NCBI RefSeq assembly: GCF_004336635.1
Contig: NZ_SJXH01000029.1
Location: forward strand, 1-42,370
From: Acinetobacter sp. ANC 4862
Lineage (GTDB): Bacteria > Pseudomonadota > Gammaproteobacteria > Pseudomonadales > Moraxellaceae
Direction: 5' to 3'
Length of the DNA: 42,370 nucleotides
In this document: positions 1 through 9,777 of the stretch, piece after piece
Position numbering within the stretch: the first letter of the stretch is position 1
How the letters are laid out: every line of letters starts with the position of its first letter
The notes under the pieces: model-generated
Told to the model about the DNA's origin: nothing
Database searches by the model: none
The model's input: only the letters and a program-made list of their open reading frames with translations
Program-made: the position numbers and the translations under genes

Positions 1-84
1 GAGAGAAAAACCTTAAAAGCTTTATTCATGCCCGATAAAATACCGATAAAACAAAAGGAAGCTCAATTGAGCCTCCTTTTATGA
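1..84 (+). CDS. IS4-family transposase, C-terminal fragment (window edge)
   Basis: Frame 1 reads 27 residues beginning ERKTLKALFMPD and ending QLSLLL, then TGA at 82-84. It is identical to the last 27 residues of the longer fragment on the minus strand at 42159-42368, whose upstream NAIQTQIWIALIAY motif is typical of the C-terminal part of IS4-family DDE transposases. The 5' part is cut by the window edge, so no catalytic residue can be checked. Confidence 0.75.
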   Translation, partial: ERKTLKALFMPDKIPIKQKEAQLSLLL

Positions 85-104
85 AAAATTGTGGGACAGC
101 AGTG
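1..104 (+). mobile_element. 3' end of an IS4-like insertion sequence (left copy)
   Basis: These 104 bases are the exact reverse complement of 42139-42242 at the other end of the window. Identity stops at base 104 (next base g here, a different base at the other copy), so the outer IS end is the GGGACAGCAGTG terminus at about 93-104. The last 27 codons of a transposase occupy 1-84. A near-perfect palindrome at about 53-80 (one mismatch) sits over the transposase stop and could be a terminator. The rest of the element lies outside the window. I cannot name the IS. Confidence 0.85.
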
Positions 105-145
105 GTCCAAAGACTCCCTTATCTCTTCCTCGATACTGGAAGGAA

Positions 146-2227
146 TTATTTGATGATATCCAATAATATTCTTTGTGCATTATGCGGCTCTTGACCTTCT
201 GCGACTGTTGCACGCAACCAGGTTCCATCGCCTTGCAACAGCCACGCTTGCTGATTGTCTTTCAAATACGTCAGCAAACCTTGCTGATAAATACGTTTTT
301 TCAGTGCTGGGTCTTCAATGGGGAAGCAGGCTTCAACACGGTTAAATAAATTACGATCCATCCAGTCTGCACTGGAACAGAAAATTCGGGCATTGCCATT
401 ATTGCCAAAGTAATACACACGGGTATGTTCTAAAAAACGACCGACAATTGAACGCACACGAATATTTTCGGAAAGCCCCGGTAAACCAGGACGTAAACAG
501 CAAATTGAACGAATAATCAAATCAATTTTTACACCGGCTTGCGAAGCTTCATATAACTTGTTAATCAGCTGCATTTCAGTGAGTGCATTTACCTTGACAA
601 TGATTTGCGCAGGCTTGCCTGCTTTGGCATTGGCAATTTCTTCATCAATAAAATTGATCAGTTGAGCATGCAGGGTAAATGGCGCATGCAGCAGTTTTTT
701 CAACTTCGCCATTTTCCCCATACCGGTCAATTCCTGAAAAATGCGATGCACATCTTCACACAGTTCTTTATCGGTGGTCAGCAAGCCATAGTCGGTATAA
801 ATACGGGCATTGCCTGCATGATAGTTACCTGTACCCAAATGTACATAACGCACCAGTTTGTTATTTTCGCGGCGCACCACCAGAATCATTTTGGCATGGG
901 TTTTATAACCGACAATACCGTACACTACCACGGCACCGGCTTCTTGAAGCACATTCGCGACTTCAATATTGGATTCTTCATCGAAACGTGCACGCAGCTC
1001 AATGACCGCTGTGACTTCTTTACCATTTCGTGCCGCTTCTGCAAGTACCTGAACAATTTCAGAATCTGCTCCACTACGATACAAAGTTTGCTTAATCGCG
1101 AGCACTTGCGGATCACGTGCTGCTTCACGCAACAAATTGATGACTGGTGCAAAGGATTCAAACGGATGATGTAAAAGAATGTCTTGTTTCTGCATGGCAG
1201 AGAAAATATTTTCAGACTTCTTCAATACTGTCGGAATAATCGGGGTATGGGAATCATAACGTAAATGTGGACGTTTAAAATTCGACAATAAACGCGCCAG
1301 GTTTACCGGACCCGCTACTTTGTAAAGCTGTTCTTGGTGGAGATCAAATTCATCCAGCAAATATTCATAGATATGTTCAGGACAGTTTTGAGTCACTTCC
1401 AGACGTACTGCACGGCCAAAACGACGCGAATTCAGCTCCCCTTTTAAAGCTTTAGCTAAATCTTCGACATCTTCGTTTAAAGCCAAGTCGGCATTACGTG
1501 TGACACGGAATTGATAGCAACCTGTGGCAGTCATACCTGGGAATAAATCGGAAACATGCTCATGAATAATCGCAGATAGCATGACATGATGCTCTTTGCC
1601 ATCGGTGAGTTCATCCGGCAAACGGACTACTCGCGGTAATGAACGCGGTGCAGGCACAACCGCCAAATCAATTTGACGACCAAAAGCATCTTTCCCTTCC
1701 AAGGTCACAATAAAGTTTAAGCTTTTGTTGACTAAACGTGGAAATGGATGGGCTGGATCTAGACTAATCGGAGTCAGCACTGGAGCCACTTGCTCTTGGA
1801 AATACTTTTTAATCCAGACCGATTGAGCAGGTGTGAGTTCTCCACGACGCAAGAAGCAAATATCTTCTTCACGCAATTTTGGCAGAATTTCTTCATTTAA
1901 AATACGGTATTGGCGTTCGATGGCAGCATGTGCTGTTTTAGAAATAATCTCTAACACTTGCTTTGGGGTTAACCCATCCGGACTATGACTTTCATTGCCT
2001 AAATCGAGTTGCTCCATCAGTCCTGCAAAACGAATTTCAAAAAACTCATCCAGATTACGCGAGAAAATAAGCAAGAAATTCATGCGTTCAAGTAAAGGAT
2101 GTAGTGGATCAACCGCCTGTTCTAATACACGCAGATGAAAATCTAAAATAGAAAGTTCACGATTAATATAGCGATCGTTATATGCATATTCTGTTTGTGT
2201 AGGAGATGTGCCTGCTGCAGTATTCAT
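146..2227 (-). CDS. ppk: polyphosphate kinase 1
   Basis: This enzyme reversibly polymerises the gamma-phosphate of ATP into inorganic polyphosphate. The 693-aa length is normal for PPK1. The N-terminal helical domain ([11 protein letters not shown] from residue 21) leads into the head domain and then two phospholipase D-like halves. The autophosphorylated histidine should be H444 in YKTHAKM, and a second catalytic histidine is H601 in [10 protein letters not shown]. The gene lies downstream of mtgA on the same strand, with a terminator between them, so it is probably transcribed from its own promoter in 2228-2298, where a partial Pho-box-like sequence is visible. In Acinetobacter sp. ADP1, ppk transcription is reported to be induced by phosphate starvation. 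The stop codon lies about 40 bp from the IS end, which leaves the gene intact. Confidence 0.97.
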   Translation of the reverse strand: MNTAAGTSPTQTEYAYNDRYINRELSILDFHLRVLEQAVDPLHPLLERMNFLLIFSRNLDEFFEIRFAGLMEQLDLGNESHSPDGLTPKQVLEIISKTAHAAIERQYRILNEEILPKLREEDICFLRRGELTPAQSVWIKKYFQEQVAPVLTPISLDPAHPFPRLVNKSLNFIVTLEGKDAFGRQIDLAVVPAPRSLPRVVRLPDELTDGKEHHVMLSAIIHEHVSDLFPGMTATGCYQFRVTRNADLALNEDVEDLAKALKGELNSRRFGRAVRLEVTQNCPEHIYEYLLDEFDLHQEQLYKVAGPVNLARLLSNFKRPHLRYDSHTPIIPTVLKKSENIFSAMQKQDILLHHPFESFAPVINLLREAARDPQVLAIKQTLYRSGADSEIVQVLAEAARNGKEVTAVIELRARFDEESNIEVANVLQEAGAVVVYGIVGYKTHAKMILVVRRENNKLVRYVHLGTGNYHAGNARIYTDYGLLTTDKELCEDVHRIFQELTGMGKMAKLKKLLHAPFTLHAQLINFIDEEIANAKAGKPAQIIVKVNALTEMQLINKLYEASQAGVKIDLIIRSICCLRPGLPGLSENIRVRSIVGRFLEHTRVYYFGNNGNARIFCSSADWMDRNLFNRVEACFPIEDPALKKRIYQQGLLTYLKDNQQAWLLQGDGTWLRATVAEGQEPHNAQRILLDIIK

Positions 2228-2273
2228 ACCTAACCTATGATTATTCGAAAGTGATCCATATCTTCATAAGTAT

Positions 2274-2291
2274 GCTTCAAAATCATGACAA
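2274..2291 (-). promoter_or_regulatory. partial Pho-box-like sequence upstream of ppk
   Basis: The minus strand reads TTGTCATGATTTTGAAGC, about 11 of 18 matches to the enterobacterial Pho box. Only the first half-site (TGTCAT) is good. It lies about 47 bp upstream of the ppk start. The position is plausible given phosphate-starvation induction of ppk in ADP1, but the match alone is weak. Confidence 0.35.
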
Positions 2292-2297
2292 TTTCAT

Positions 2298-2325
2298 AAA
2301 AAAACCCAAAAATTTGGGCTTTTTA
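2298..2325 (-). terminator. rho-independent terminator after mtgA
   Basis: The hairpin is cccaaa / tttggg with a 2-base loop at 2305-2318, extended by flanking A:T pairs. A run of seven T follows on the minus strand. It sits just after the mtgA stop and before the ppk promoter region. Confidence 0.75.
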
Positions 2326-2338
2326 TTATGGTCTTGAA

Positions 2339-3013
2339 TTAGGGAATATTGCTATAACGCATATATTTTTGAATCATACGTTTACGGTATTGTAGTTTTC
2401 GGTCATCACGGTGGTCTTGGTAATATTTTGGATTAGGTAAAATGGCCGCTAAAAAAGCTGCTTGTTCACGACTCAAACTTCTCGCACTTTTGCCAAAATA
2501 ATGTTGGGTAGCTGCTTCTACACCGTAAATATTATCGCCAAATTCAACCGAGTTTAAATACACTTCTAAAATACGTTGCTTCGTCCAGACGCGCTCCATC
2601 ATCCACGTTGCAACAGCTTCTTGACCTTTACGCAGAAATGAACGCTTATTATATAAGAATAGATTTTTCGCCAATTGCTGGGAAATGGTTGAACCGCCAG
2701 CCACCACTTTGCCTTTGTCTTTATTCCGTTCTAAGGCAAATTGCATGCCCGCCCAATCAAAACCATGATGTTGTAAAAACTTACCATCTTCTGCTGCAAC
2801 CACTGCATGCTTAAGGTAGTCACTGATTTGATCGTAATCACGCCATTGATGTTTGATCGGCTTAGACGGCTCTGACCAATAATCCAGACGCATCATCATG
2901 GTCGTGTCAACCGGATGGGTTCTCCACCACACCAGACTTGAAAATATCCAAAGTTGTACTAAAAGCACCAAACTGACAAGTATTAACAAACTACGAACAA
3001 TAAAAGCTTTCAT
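2339..3013 (-). CDS. mtgA: monofunctional biosynthetic peptidoglycan transglycosylase
   Basis: This GT51 glycosyltransferase polymerises lipid II into glycan strands at the outer face of the inner membrane. The 224-aa protein has one N-terminal membrane anchor (about residues 5-29). It carries the GT51 motifs in order: [15 protein letters not shown] with catalytic E75, [15 protein letters not shown] (107-121), and [18 protein letters not shown] (about 147-164). There is no transpeptidase domain, and the length is typical for MtgA. The start is the ATG at 3011-3013, divergent from the rhomboid gene, with 79 bp between them for both promoters. Confidence 0.96.
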   Translation of the reverse strand: MKAFIVRSLLILVSLVLLVQLWIFSSLVWWRTHPVDTTMMMRLDYWSEPSKPIKHQWRDYDQISDYLKHAVVAAEDGKFLQHHGFDWAGMQFALERNKDKGKVVAGGSTISQQLAKNLFLYNKRSFLRKGQEAVATWMMERVWTKQRILEVYLNSVEFGDNIYGVEAATQHYFGKSARSLSREQAAFLAAILPNPKYYQDHRDDRKLQYRKRMIQKYMRYSNIP

Positions 3014-3092
3014 GTCAGTGAGTTACTCCAAAATATCTGTTTTTTCGTGCTAAGCTTGAAGCTGAATATAGCAAAGATTATAAAAGAATAGC

Positions 3093-3905
3093 ATGGCTGA
3101 ATTTTCACCTCCCCCCATTCAAAGTAAACCTGAGGTTCACCTTTGGTGGCTGACTGCACTTTTTATTGCCATCAATATCGGTTTGTTTCTCTGGCAAGTG
3201 CTCACAGGGGTCAATATTACCAGCCCAAGTCTGGTCGACGCTATTCATTGGGGAGCTGATTATGCACCTTTAACCTTTTTAGAGGAACCCACCCGCCTGT
3301 TTACAAGCATGTTTTTTCATTTTGGCTTGATCCATTTAATGCTCAATATGTGGGCCTTGTATATTTTCGGCAGTGTGGCAGAACAACTTTTGGGTCGATT
3401 CTATTATTTAGGTTTATATATTCTTGCAGGCCTGATGGGAAGTTTGCTCAGTGGCTTTATCGATATTCAAAATACCTTTGAACTGCTGCAAACCCATGAT
3501 CCTAAACTTTTCCCTACCGTCAGTGCTGGTGCATCTGGAGCGGTGATGGGTCTTGGTGGCGCATTAACGGTTTTGTCTTTATTGCCCATCTTACCCAAGC
3601 AGCGTTTTATTTTAGATAAAAAAACCTTGGTCATGGTGATGGGGATTAACCTGTTTATTGGCTTCACTATGCCTGGGATTAATAATGCTGCCCATATTGG
3701 CGGTATGCTGATGGGCGCAGTATTAGCGGCTATTTGGTACTTGGGACAACACATTCATAAACCCCGTTTAGGCTTTCTTCTAGGTTTGGGTGTGGGTATA
3801 GTGACCTGCTCTGTATTTTATGATTACTGCATGCAACAAGTGCAAATCCTTGAACCAGTTTGGCGTCAAATTCTTGCAGCCATGCGCGCACAACTGCAGT
3901 TTTAA
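3093..3905 (+). CDS. rhomboid family intramembrane serine protease
   Basis: This 270-aa polytopic membrane protein has a first helix at about 17-38 and then the rhomboid core. The catalytic dyad is S148 in GASG (146-149) and H201 in NNAAHIGG. The supporting HFGLIHLMLN segment (H76, H81, N85) matches the rhomboid TM2 histidine/asparagine motif. The protein should cleave transmembrane helices within the inner membrane; its substrate cannot be inferred. The gene is convergent with the ABC permease, with a 32-bp gap. A second rhomboid lies at 11.7-12.3 kb and the two are clearly different proteins. Confidence 0.9.
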   Translation: MAEFSPPPIQSKPEVHLWWLTALFIAINIGLFLWQVLTGVNITSPSLVDAIHWGADYAPLTFLEEPTRLFTSMFFHFGLIHLMLNMWALYIFGSVAEQLLGRFYYLGLYILAGLMGSLLSGFIDIQNTFELLQTHDPKLFPTVSAGASGAVMGLGGALTVLSLLPILPKQRFILDKKTLVMVMGINLFIGFTMPGINNAAHIGGMLMGAVLAAIWYLGQHIHKPRLGFLLGLGVGIVTCSVFYDYCMQQVQILEPVWRQILAAMRAQLQF

Positions 3906-3925
3906 TGTTAATGAATCCTGTTTGT

Positions 3926-3952
3926 GAGATGAATCTATTATTGATTCATCTC
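3926..3952. other. perfect 10-bp hairpin at convergent gene ends
   Basis: gagatgaatc (3926-3935) pairs with gattcatctc (3943-3952) across a 7-base loop that contains the permease stop codon. There is no T-tract on either strand, so it is probably an mRNA 3'-end stabiliser or a weak bidirectional terminator rather than a classic intrinsic terminator. Confidence 0.45.
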
Positions 3953-6400
3953 TCGCAAACTTTGTAATGGTGGGATATCGCAAAGATAACTTAAGCGATA
4001 ACGTCCAATCAGGGCACAAACCACGGTCATTAAAATCGGTAAAATCAGCCAAATTTCCCAATGCGCCTGAATGGTCAAATTCATTTTATAGCTGGCGATC
4101 GCGCTAATCACTTCTGCAAACAGACATGAAACCACACCGGCCATGAATCCAATAAAACCGATCTCCACACTCATCATTTGTTTTAGCTTTTGTTTGGAAC
4201 TGCCAAATGAGCGCAGCAAAGCCACTTCCCGTTTGCGTTCATCCATCAACAGGTTCAAACAGGCCACTAAAACCAAAATCCCAGAGACACTGACCAATAG
4301 CGCGAGTATGGTAATAATTTGCACCAGCACATTTACCAGGCGTTTCACTTCATCCAGAATCAAACTGACATCAATAAAAACCGTATTGGAAAATTGCTGA
4401 ATCACGGAAATCAGTTGTTTTTTATCCTGTTCGGGCACATAAAAACTACCCAAATAGCTACCCGCATTTTCATCCATAGTCTTGGGTGCAAAAATAAAGA
4501 AAAAATTCGGACTAAAACTTTCCCATTCGACACTACGCAAATTAATGACTTTGGCTTGGATTAAACCTTCAGGCAAACTAAAGGTCAGTCGATCACCTAT
4601 TTTAATGCCCAGTTCTTCAGCTGTTTTTACTTCAACTGAAACATCACCTGCCCGTTGCAATGCTGCTGTGCCCTGCACGATTTTATTGTCCGTAGGATAT
4701 TCTGCGGTTTGGGTTAAATTAAGTTCACGGCGCAAAGACTCATTGCTTTTAAGCAAGTTTTCCGAAAAAGGCTGATCATTTTTTGCCACCAGTCGCCCAC
4801 GGATATTGGGATAAAGTGGCGTACTATGCCAACCCCGTTGCTCAAGCTGTGCTTTAAATAAAGGCATATCAAACGGCGGCAAGCCATAAACAAATTGATT
4901 CGGTGTACCTTCTGGCAATTGTTGCTGCCAACGCTCAAGCAAATCCGTTCGCAGTACCGCCAAGACGGTAATCAAACTTAGACCGAGTGCCAAAGCGGTA
5001 ATTTGAAAGGCAGTTTGATAAGGCGCGCGAATATAAGCTGAAATGGACCACTTCAAGCTTTTAATCAGTTTTAAGCAGCCCCAAATCAGCATATACAGCA
5101 CCGTACACAAGATGATAATTGCACCGATCACCCAAGCAGTCAGCACAATATTTTCCGTCAGTACCACACTAAACAGCACCAGACTGGCTGTTCCCATCAG
5201 CAACATCCATAGCATGGATTGTACTGATTTTTCTTGCTGGCGAATCACACGAATAGGCGGTGTATTCAGCAACTGCCATAAACTTGGCACGATAAAACCC
5301 AGTAACACCACTGCACTGGTCAGCATCGCAATCGGCAATGGCCCAAACAGCATATCCCATACAGAAAATTCAATTTGCAGATGTGGAATCAGTTGCAGCA
5401 TCAGTTGCAACAAACCATATCCAAGCGCGACCCCTGCAAGACTGCCAATCGCCATTGCGACAATTAGGACCACGCTCAATAAAGCCAAGTACGCGCTAAG
5501 AATTTGTCTTTTTGTTGCCCCGATACAACGCATCAGTGCAATGCTATCCTGATTTTGTTGCACATAACGCTGACTGGTTAATGCAATCGCAATACCGCAC
5601 AGCAAAATGGTCAAAATATTGGTGAGTTGCAGAAAGGTATCTAGATTGGCAATCGGCTTCATTAAACGAGTATTACCTTCACTGGCATTACGCAGCTTCA
5701 GGCTGGTTTGTTCATTCTGTATTTTGCTTTGCGCAGATTTATGCAGCTGATTGAAATCCTGTTCAAACTGTTTGGTCTGTTGGGCAGCCCCTGCCATCAA
5801 TAAACGATATTCAACCCGACTGCCAATTTGAATGGCATTGGTTCGGGCAATGTCGGCTTGGGAAATAATTACCGTGGGCGAAAAACCGGAAAAGCCCAGT
5901 TCCTGATTGGAATCATGTTCAATTTTAGCAGTGACTTTAAAGGTTCCATCAGCAATATTGACGCTATCCCCGACTTTGACATGCAACAAATCCATAGCAC
6001 GATTACTCAGCCAGACTTCTCCTGCCTGAATTTTCTGTGCCTTTGGGGCAACCCGAATTTCACCACGCAAAGGAAAAGCATCATCAATGGCTTTGACATT
6101 GACCATCACAAATTGATCATTGGTATGCGCCATCGAACTGAATGTGGTGACTTCAGATTGTTGTAACGCTAATTGATCAGCTTTATGTTGCCACTTTTTT
6201 TCAAGCGGCTGATTGTCGCTCAGGACTAAATCCCCTGCCAGCATTTCAGCCGCTTGTAATGCAACGGCATTTTGAATCTGTTCATTACTGAATTTCAGTG
6301 CCGTGGTCGCACTAATGGCCAAAGTCAAAGCAATGATCAGTAAGTAAACGCCGGTACTTTTAAAACTCTGGGTCAGCAAGGGTCGAAATAGCGGATTCAT
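3938..6400 (-). CDS. ABC transporter permease, FtsX-like (YbbP type)
   Basis: This is the large permease of an ABC system that pairs with the ATPase directly upstream. From the ATG at 6398-6400 it is 820 aa. That start has GGTGAGG just upstream inside the ATPase 3' end and lies 1 bp after the ATPase TGA; an in-frame TTG at 6427 is possible but less likely. It has an N-terminal helix, a large periplasmic region, and two FtsX/MacB-type helical blocks: one near the ALMRCIGATKRQI loop and one near VALLRSFGSSKQKL at the C-terminus. The tesA / ybbA / ybbP arrangement is conserved in Proteobacteria. Members are thought to act in lipid or lipoprotein handling or mechanotransmission rather than transport. 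The substrate is unknown. Confidence 0.9.
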   Translation of the reverse strand: MNPLFRPLLTQSFKSTGVYLLIIALTLAISATTALKFSNEQIQNAVALQAAEMLAGDLVLSDNQPLEKKWQHKADQLALQQSEVTTFSSMAHTNDQFVMVNVKAIDDAFPLRGEIRVAPKAQKIQAGEVWLSNRAMDLLHVKVGDSVNIADGTFKVTAKIEHDSNQELGFSGFSPTVIISQADIARTNAIQIGSRVEYRLLMAGAAQQTKQFEQDFNQLHKSAQSKIQNEQTSLKLRNASEGNTRLMKPIANLDTFLQLTNILTILLCGIAIALTSQRYVQQNQDSIALMRCIGATKRQILSAYLALLSVVLIVAMAIGSLAGVALGYGLLQLMLQLIPHLQIEFSVWDMLFGPLPIAMLTSAVVLLGFIVPSLWQLLNTPPIRVIRQQEKSVQSMLWMLLMGTASLVLFSVVLTENIVLTAWVIGAIIILCTVLYMLIWGCLKLIKSLKWSISAYIRAPYQTAFQITALALGLSLITVLAVLRTDLLERWQQQLPEGTPNQFVYGLPPFDMPLFKAQLEQRGWHSTPLYPNIRGRLVAKNDQPFSENLLKSNESLRRELNLTQTAEYPTDNKIVQGTAALQRAGDVSVEVKTAEELGIKIGDRLTFSLPEGLIQAKVINLRSVEWESFSPNFFFIFAPKTMDENAGSYLGSFYVPEQDKKQLISVIQQFSNTVFIDVSLILDEVKRLVNVLVQIITILALLVSVSGILVLVACLNLLMDERKREVALLRSFGSSKQKLKQMMSVEIGFIGFMAGVVSCLFAEVISAIASYKMNLTIQAHWEIWLILPILMTVVCALIGRYRLSYLCDIPPLQSLREMNQ

Positions 6401-6401
6401 T

Positions 6402-7130
6402 TCAGCCCTCACCGTTACGATGTTCAATCAAGCGACCATCAAGCAGTTCAAAATGACGCTGACATTGTTCAGCCAATGTTGGATCATGGGTCACCAAAAC
6501 CAAGGTCGTGCCAAATTCACGATTCAGCTGAAATAACAGTTGCTCAATTTCTTTAGCTGTTTGGGTATCTAAATTACCTGTAGGTTCATCGGCAAAAATG
6601 ATTTTCGGGTCGCTAATTAAAGCACGCGCAATGGCAACACGTTGCTGTTCCCCACCAGAAAGCACTTTGGGCGTTTGTGTCGCCTGGCGTTCTAAACCGA
6701 CTTTTTTAAGCAAAGCCAATGCCTTTTTTTCAGCGGCTGCAAAATTAAAATTCTTCTGTAAGCGCAGCGGCAACATCACATTTTCTACCGCGGTTAAATG
6801 CGGCAACAGTTGGAAAGACTGGAATACAAAGCCAATATATTTTAAACGTACCAGTGCACGTTGTTCTTCATTCAGTTCTGCAATCGATTCACCACAAACC
6901 ACCAATTTCCCTGAACTGGCTTGATCTAAGGTCGCCAGTATTCCAAGCAAGGTCGATTTTCCTGAACCTGAACGCCCGGTAATGGCAACCTGTTCACCCG
7001 CCAAAATATCCAGACTGAAATTTTCGAAAATAATAAATTCCTTTTGAGGAAGTTTTATCTTTTGTGTCAGTTGTTGTGCAGAAATTATTGCTTGTGGCAT
7101 GATGGAATGGTCACTCGTCACTTGGATCAT
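6402..7130 (-). CDS. ABC transporter ATP-binding protein (YbbA/LolD type)
   Basis: This ATPase is the partner of the FtsX-like permease. It has Walker A GRSGSGKST (residues 52-60), Q-loop FVFQSFQLLP, signature LSGGEQQRVAIARAL, Walker B IIFADEPTG and the H-loop VLVTHD. It belongs to the MacB/LolD/YbbA branch. The ATG at 7130 has AGGGA five bases upstream. A second ATG at 7100 (MPQAIISA) gives 232 aa, closer to the roughly 228 aa of E. coli YbbA. The 7130 start leaves only 11 bp to the divergent tesA start, so promoters must overlap coding sequence, or the internal start is the real one. Confidence 0.93.
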   Translation of the reverse strand: MIQVTSDHSIMPQAIISAQQLTQKIKLPQKEFIIFENFSLDILAGEQVAITGRSGSGKSTLLGILATLDQASSGKLVVCGESIAELNEEQRALVRLKYIGFVFQSFQLLPHLTAVENVMLPLRLQKNFNFAAAEKKALALLKKVGLERQATQTPKVLSGGEQQRVAIARALISDPKIIFADEPTGNLDTQTAKEIEQLLFQLNREFGTTLVLVTHDPTLAEQCQRHFELLDGRLIEHRNGEG

Positions 7131-7141
7131 AAAATCCCTAT

Positions 7142-7771
7142 ATGCAAAATCGCAATCTAAAAACTCGTGTATTTGCTTGCCTGGCGCTGTTCAGCCTGTG
7201 TCTTGCTCCAGTGGTGGTGTCTGCTAAAACCATTATGATTCTGGGTGACAGTATTAGCGCAGGCTATGGCATACAAGCACAGCAAGGTTGGGTACATTTA
7301 TTACAAAAACGTCTAGAGCAACAGTATCCGAAACGACATAAAGTGGTCAATGCCAGTGTCAGTGGTGAAACCACCAGCGGTGCCTTGGCACGCTTGCCTA
7401 AATTATTGCAAATTCATAAACCGCATATTGTGGTAATTGAGTTAGGTGGAAATGATGGTTTACGCGGTCAATCACCGCTATTGATTCAAAAAAACCTGGC
7501 TAATTTAATTCAACAAAGTCAGAAAGCTAAAGCCACTGTGCTGGTTTTTGGAATGAAAATTCCACCGAATTACGGTACCGCCTATAGCAAAGCTTTTGAA
7601 AAAAATTACAAGATTGTGAGTCAACAGTACAAAGTAAAATTGATGCCATTCTTTTTAGAAGGAATTGCAGGCAAGAAAAACTTGATGCAACAGGATTTAG
7701 TTCATCCCAATGCAACCGCACAAAGCATTTTACTAAACAATGCTTATCCCTATATAAAAGGCGCTTTATAA
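7142..7771 (+). CDS. tesA: TesA: multifunctional acyl-CoA thioesterase I / lysophospholipase L1 / arylesterase
   Basis: This periplasmic SGNH hydrolase cleaves acyl thioesters and lysophospholipids. The 209-aa protein starts with a signal peptide (basic MQNRNLKTR, then a hydrophobic core, likely cleavage after VVVSA about residue 28). The nucleophile is S37 in GDSIS, GGND forms the oxyanion-hole block, and D185/H188 in DLVHPN complete the triad. It is divergent from the ybbA/ybbP pair, as in E. coli. Its TAA lies inside the stem of its own terminator hairpin. Confidence 0.95.
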   Translation: MQNRNLKTRVFACLALFSLCLAPVVVSAKTIMILGDSISAGYGIQAQQGWVHLLQKRLEQQYPKRHKVVNASVSGETTSGALARLPKLLQIHKPHIVVIELGGNDGLRGQSPLLIQKNLANLIQQSQKAKATVLVFGMKIPPNYGTAYSKAFEKNYKIVSQQYKVKLMPFFLEGIAGKKNLMQQDLVHPNATAQSILLNNAYPYIKGAL

Positions 7772-7784
7772 AGCGCCTTTTGTT
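7756..7784 (+). terminator. tesA terminator overlapping the stop codon
   Basis: A 26-base perfect palindrome at 7756-7781 (aaaaggcgc...gcgcctttt) ends in a short T-run. The last codons of tesA and its TAA (7769-7771) lie within it. It could also serve the convergent carbonic anhydrase gene, whose stop is at 7807. Confidence 0.75.
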
Positions 7785-7806
7785 CAGTTTGAAGCTTAAT
7801 TTTATT

Positions 7807-8421
7807 TTAAAAATCAAAAAACAAAACTTCACCCGTTTCTAGAGAATATTCTGCACCAACAATTTTCAACTGGCCTTTGGCAATAAGGCATTCTAAAACC
7901 GCAGAACCATGACGCAGCTGATTCACAGAGGCAAAAACATTAGAACGAACTGCATGTTTCGACAGTTTAGCCAAATCGTTTTTCAATTCAGTTTGCATCA
8001 ATGTTTCAACCGATGGGCGAACACGGTTGACAATAGACATCAGGTTTAATGAAGGTGGATGATCTGGATTCATCAAGGTATCAATGGTCGCCTGAATAGC
8101 GCCACAATGACTATGCCCTAATACCACCACGACAGCGCAATCATAACGTTCTGCAGCAAATTCCACACTGCCGACCTGTGAAGGTGCAACCACATTACCT
8201 GCCACACGGATGACAAATAAATCACCTAAACCCTGATCAAACACCATTTCAGCAGGAACACGAGAATCTGAACAACCCAAGACGATGGCAAAAGGATTTT
8301 GATTTCCTGCCATTTCTGCCCGTTGCTGATGTGAAAGTTGTTTGGGGTGTGTCGTTTCCCCCGATACAAAACGCTGGTTCCCTTTTTTTAAACGATCTAA
8401 AGCTTCTTCTGCTGTTAGCAT
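7807..8421 (-). CDS. beta-class carbonic anhydrase
   Basis: This zinc enzyme interconverts CO2 and bicarbonate in the cytoplasm. The 204-aa protein, typical length for the class, has zinc ligands C50 in GCSDSR, H103 and C106 in GHSHCGA, and the D52/R54 dyad. VAGNVV (about 73-78) is the conserved strand between them. There is no signal peptide. The gene is convergent with tesA and divergent from the lipase gene across a 310-bp AT-rich spacer. Confidence 0.95.
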   Translation of the reverse strand: MLTAEEALDRLKKGNQRFVSGETTHPKQLSHQQRAEMAGNQNPFAIVLGCSDSRVPAEMVFDQGLGDLFVIRVAGNVVAPSQVGSVEFAAERYDCAVVVVLGHSHCGAIQATIDTLMNPDHPPSLNLMSIVNRVRPSVETLMQTELKNDLAKLSKHAVRSNVFASVNQLRHGSAVLECLIAKGQLKIVGAEYSLETGEVLFFDF

Positions 8422-8731
8422 GCTGGTCTTCCAATGTTTTAAGTTACAATATTTTAATGCGATGAAATTGGAAAGTCACTTGCAAAAAGAATAGCTGATT
8501 AATTAATAACAAAGTTACAAAATATTTTATTTAGCTCATAAATTTGATCTGGTGCACACTTTTCAGGATTCACGTAACGGAATTCAAAAAACTATTCAGT
8601 GACAATTATTTAATAATAATTACAATAAACTACAGACATTTTTAAAAAAATAAAATGCAGTAAAAATCAGATGATTTTTATATGATTGCGTATAAAGAAT
8701 TATCGTCATTAACACATTAGGATGATGATCA
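8422..8731. other. 310-bp AT-rich divergent intergenic region
   Basis: This lies between carbonic anhydrase (minus) and the lipase (plus). It must hold both promoters, but I see no convincing -35/-10 pair. AGGATGATGATCA precedes the lipase ATG and supplies its ribosome binding site. No ORF, repeat or RNA gene is visible. Confidence 0.5.
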
Positions 8732-9763
8732 ATGACACCGCTTCACTCGATTTTATCCCGCTTTTTGCAAATGACGTGCTTAGCACTTTCTATCAGCACG
8801 CCTCTTTATTCTTATGCAGCAATAAATAAAACACCCCGTGATGCTCAACTCTCATTAGAAAATTATTTAGTTAAAGAACGTAATGCAGCCGGCTTACGCA
8901 GTAAAACCATTAAAATTGATGATATTAGCTGGAGTTATAGTGAAGGTGGCTCCAGCAATAAACCTGCCGTATTACTCATTCATGGTTTGGCGGGAAATCG
9001 AGATAATTGGAATGGGGTGGCACATTTTTTAACACCTTATTACCATGTGATTATTCCAGACCTTCCTGGCAATGGTGAAAGCAAAGTTGCAGATAATTTT
9101 GATCTGTCTGTTCCCAATGTCACGCAACGCTTACGCCGTTTTGTTGAAGCCATTAAAGTTGAAGATAAACTGAATATTGCCGGACACTCGCTGGGTGGCT
9201 CCATTGCAACTGTTTATGCATCACAATATCCATTTGATACGCAAAGTCTGTTTTTACTCAATAGCGTAGGCATCTATAAACAGGCCAATACCGCCTATAC
9301 CAAAGACCCTTATTTTTTAAAGCATCTGATTGTGTCTAAACCGGGCGATCTAGACGATGTGATAGGTCAAGTGATGCAAACCCCACCAGACTTACCACTT
9401 TATTTTAAAAAAGCACAAGAAAAAAGACTGATTTCGCAATCAGTGCAAACCCGTAAAATGATTGAACAATTGATCACCCTGAGTCGTATTTATACGCCTG
9501 AATCATTTGCCCGACTGACACGAACCATTGAAGCACCCGCGCTAATCCTTTGGGGCAAGCAAGATAAGATCATTAATGTTGAAGCGGCAAATGAATTACA
9601 ATCTTTATTAAAGCGGGCCGAAACGCCTATTATTTTAAATAATGTCGGGCACATGCCTATTTTAGAAGCAGAACAACAAGTGGCGAACCACTATTTACCT
9701 TTTCTAGCAAAAACCCAAAAGTTAAAAAACCCACTTGCTGATAAACTTATCCCATTAAATTAG
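8732..9763 (+). CDS. secreted or membrane-anchored alpha/beta hydrolase, family V-type lipase/esterase
   Basis: The 343-aa protein begins with a signal sequence or membrane anchor (about residues 9-30). The alpha/beta-hydrolase fold has an HG oxyanion motif (LLIHGLAGN, 82-89), nucleophile S153 in GHSLGGS, acid D278 in GKQDKI and H307 in VGHMPI. It resembles Moraxella/Psychrobacter LIP3-type lipases (bacterial lipase family V), which act on short to medium acyl esters. The next gene starts 14 bp downstream, so the two are probably co-transcribed. Substrate specificity is not readable from the sequence. Confidence 0.85.
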   Translation: MTPLHSILSRFLQMTCLALSISTPLYSYAAINKTPRDAQLSLENYLVKERNAAGLRSKTIKIDDISWSYSEGGSSNKPAVLLIHGLAGNRDNWNGVAHFLTPYYHVIIPDLPGNGESKVADNFDLSVPNVTQRLRRFVEAIKVEDKLNIAGHSLGGSIATVYASQYPFDTQSLFLLNSVGIYKQANTAYTKDPYFLKHLIVSKPGDLDDVIGQVMQTPPDLPLYFKKAQEKRLISQSVQTRKMIEQLITLSRIYTPESFARLTRTIEAPALILWGKQDKIINVEAANELQSLLKRAETPIILNNVGHMPILEAEQQVANHYLPFLAKTQKLKNPLADKLIPLN

Positions 9764-9777
9764 CTTGCAGAGACAGT

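Noticed and set aside
605..1174. Long ORF on the plus strand (189 codons)
   Set aside because: It is an antisense shadow inside ppk, whose catalytic motifs are complete on the other strand.
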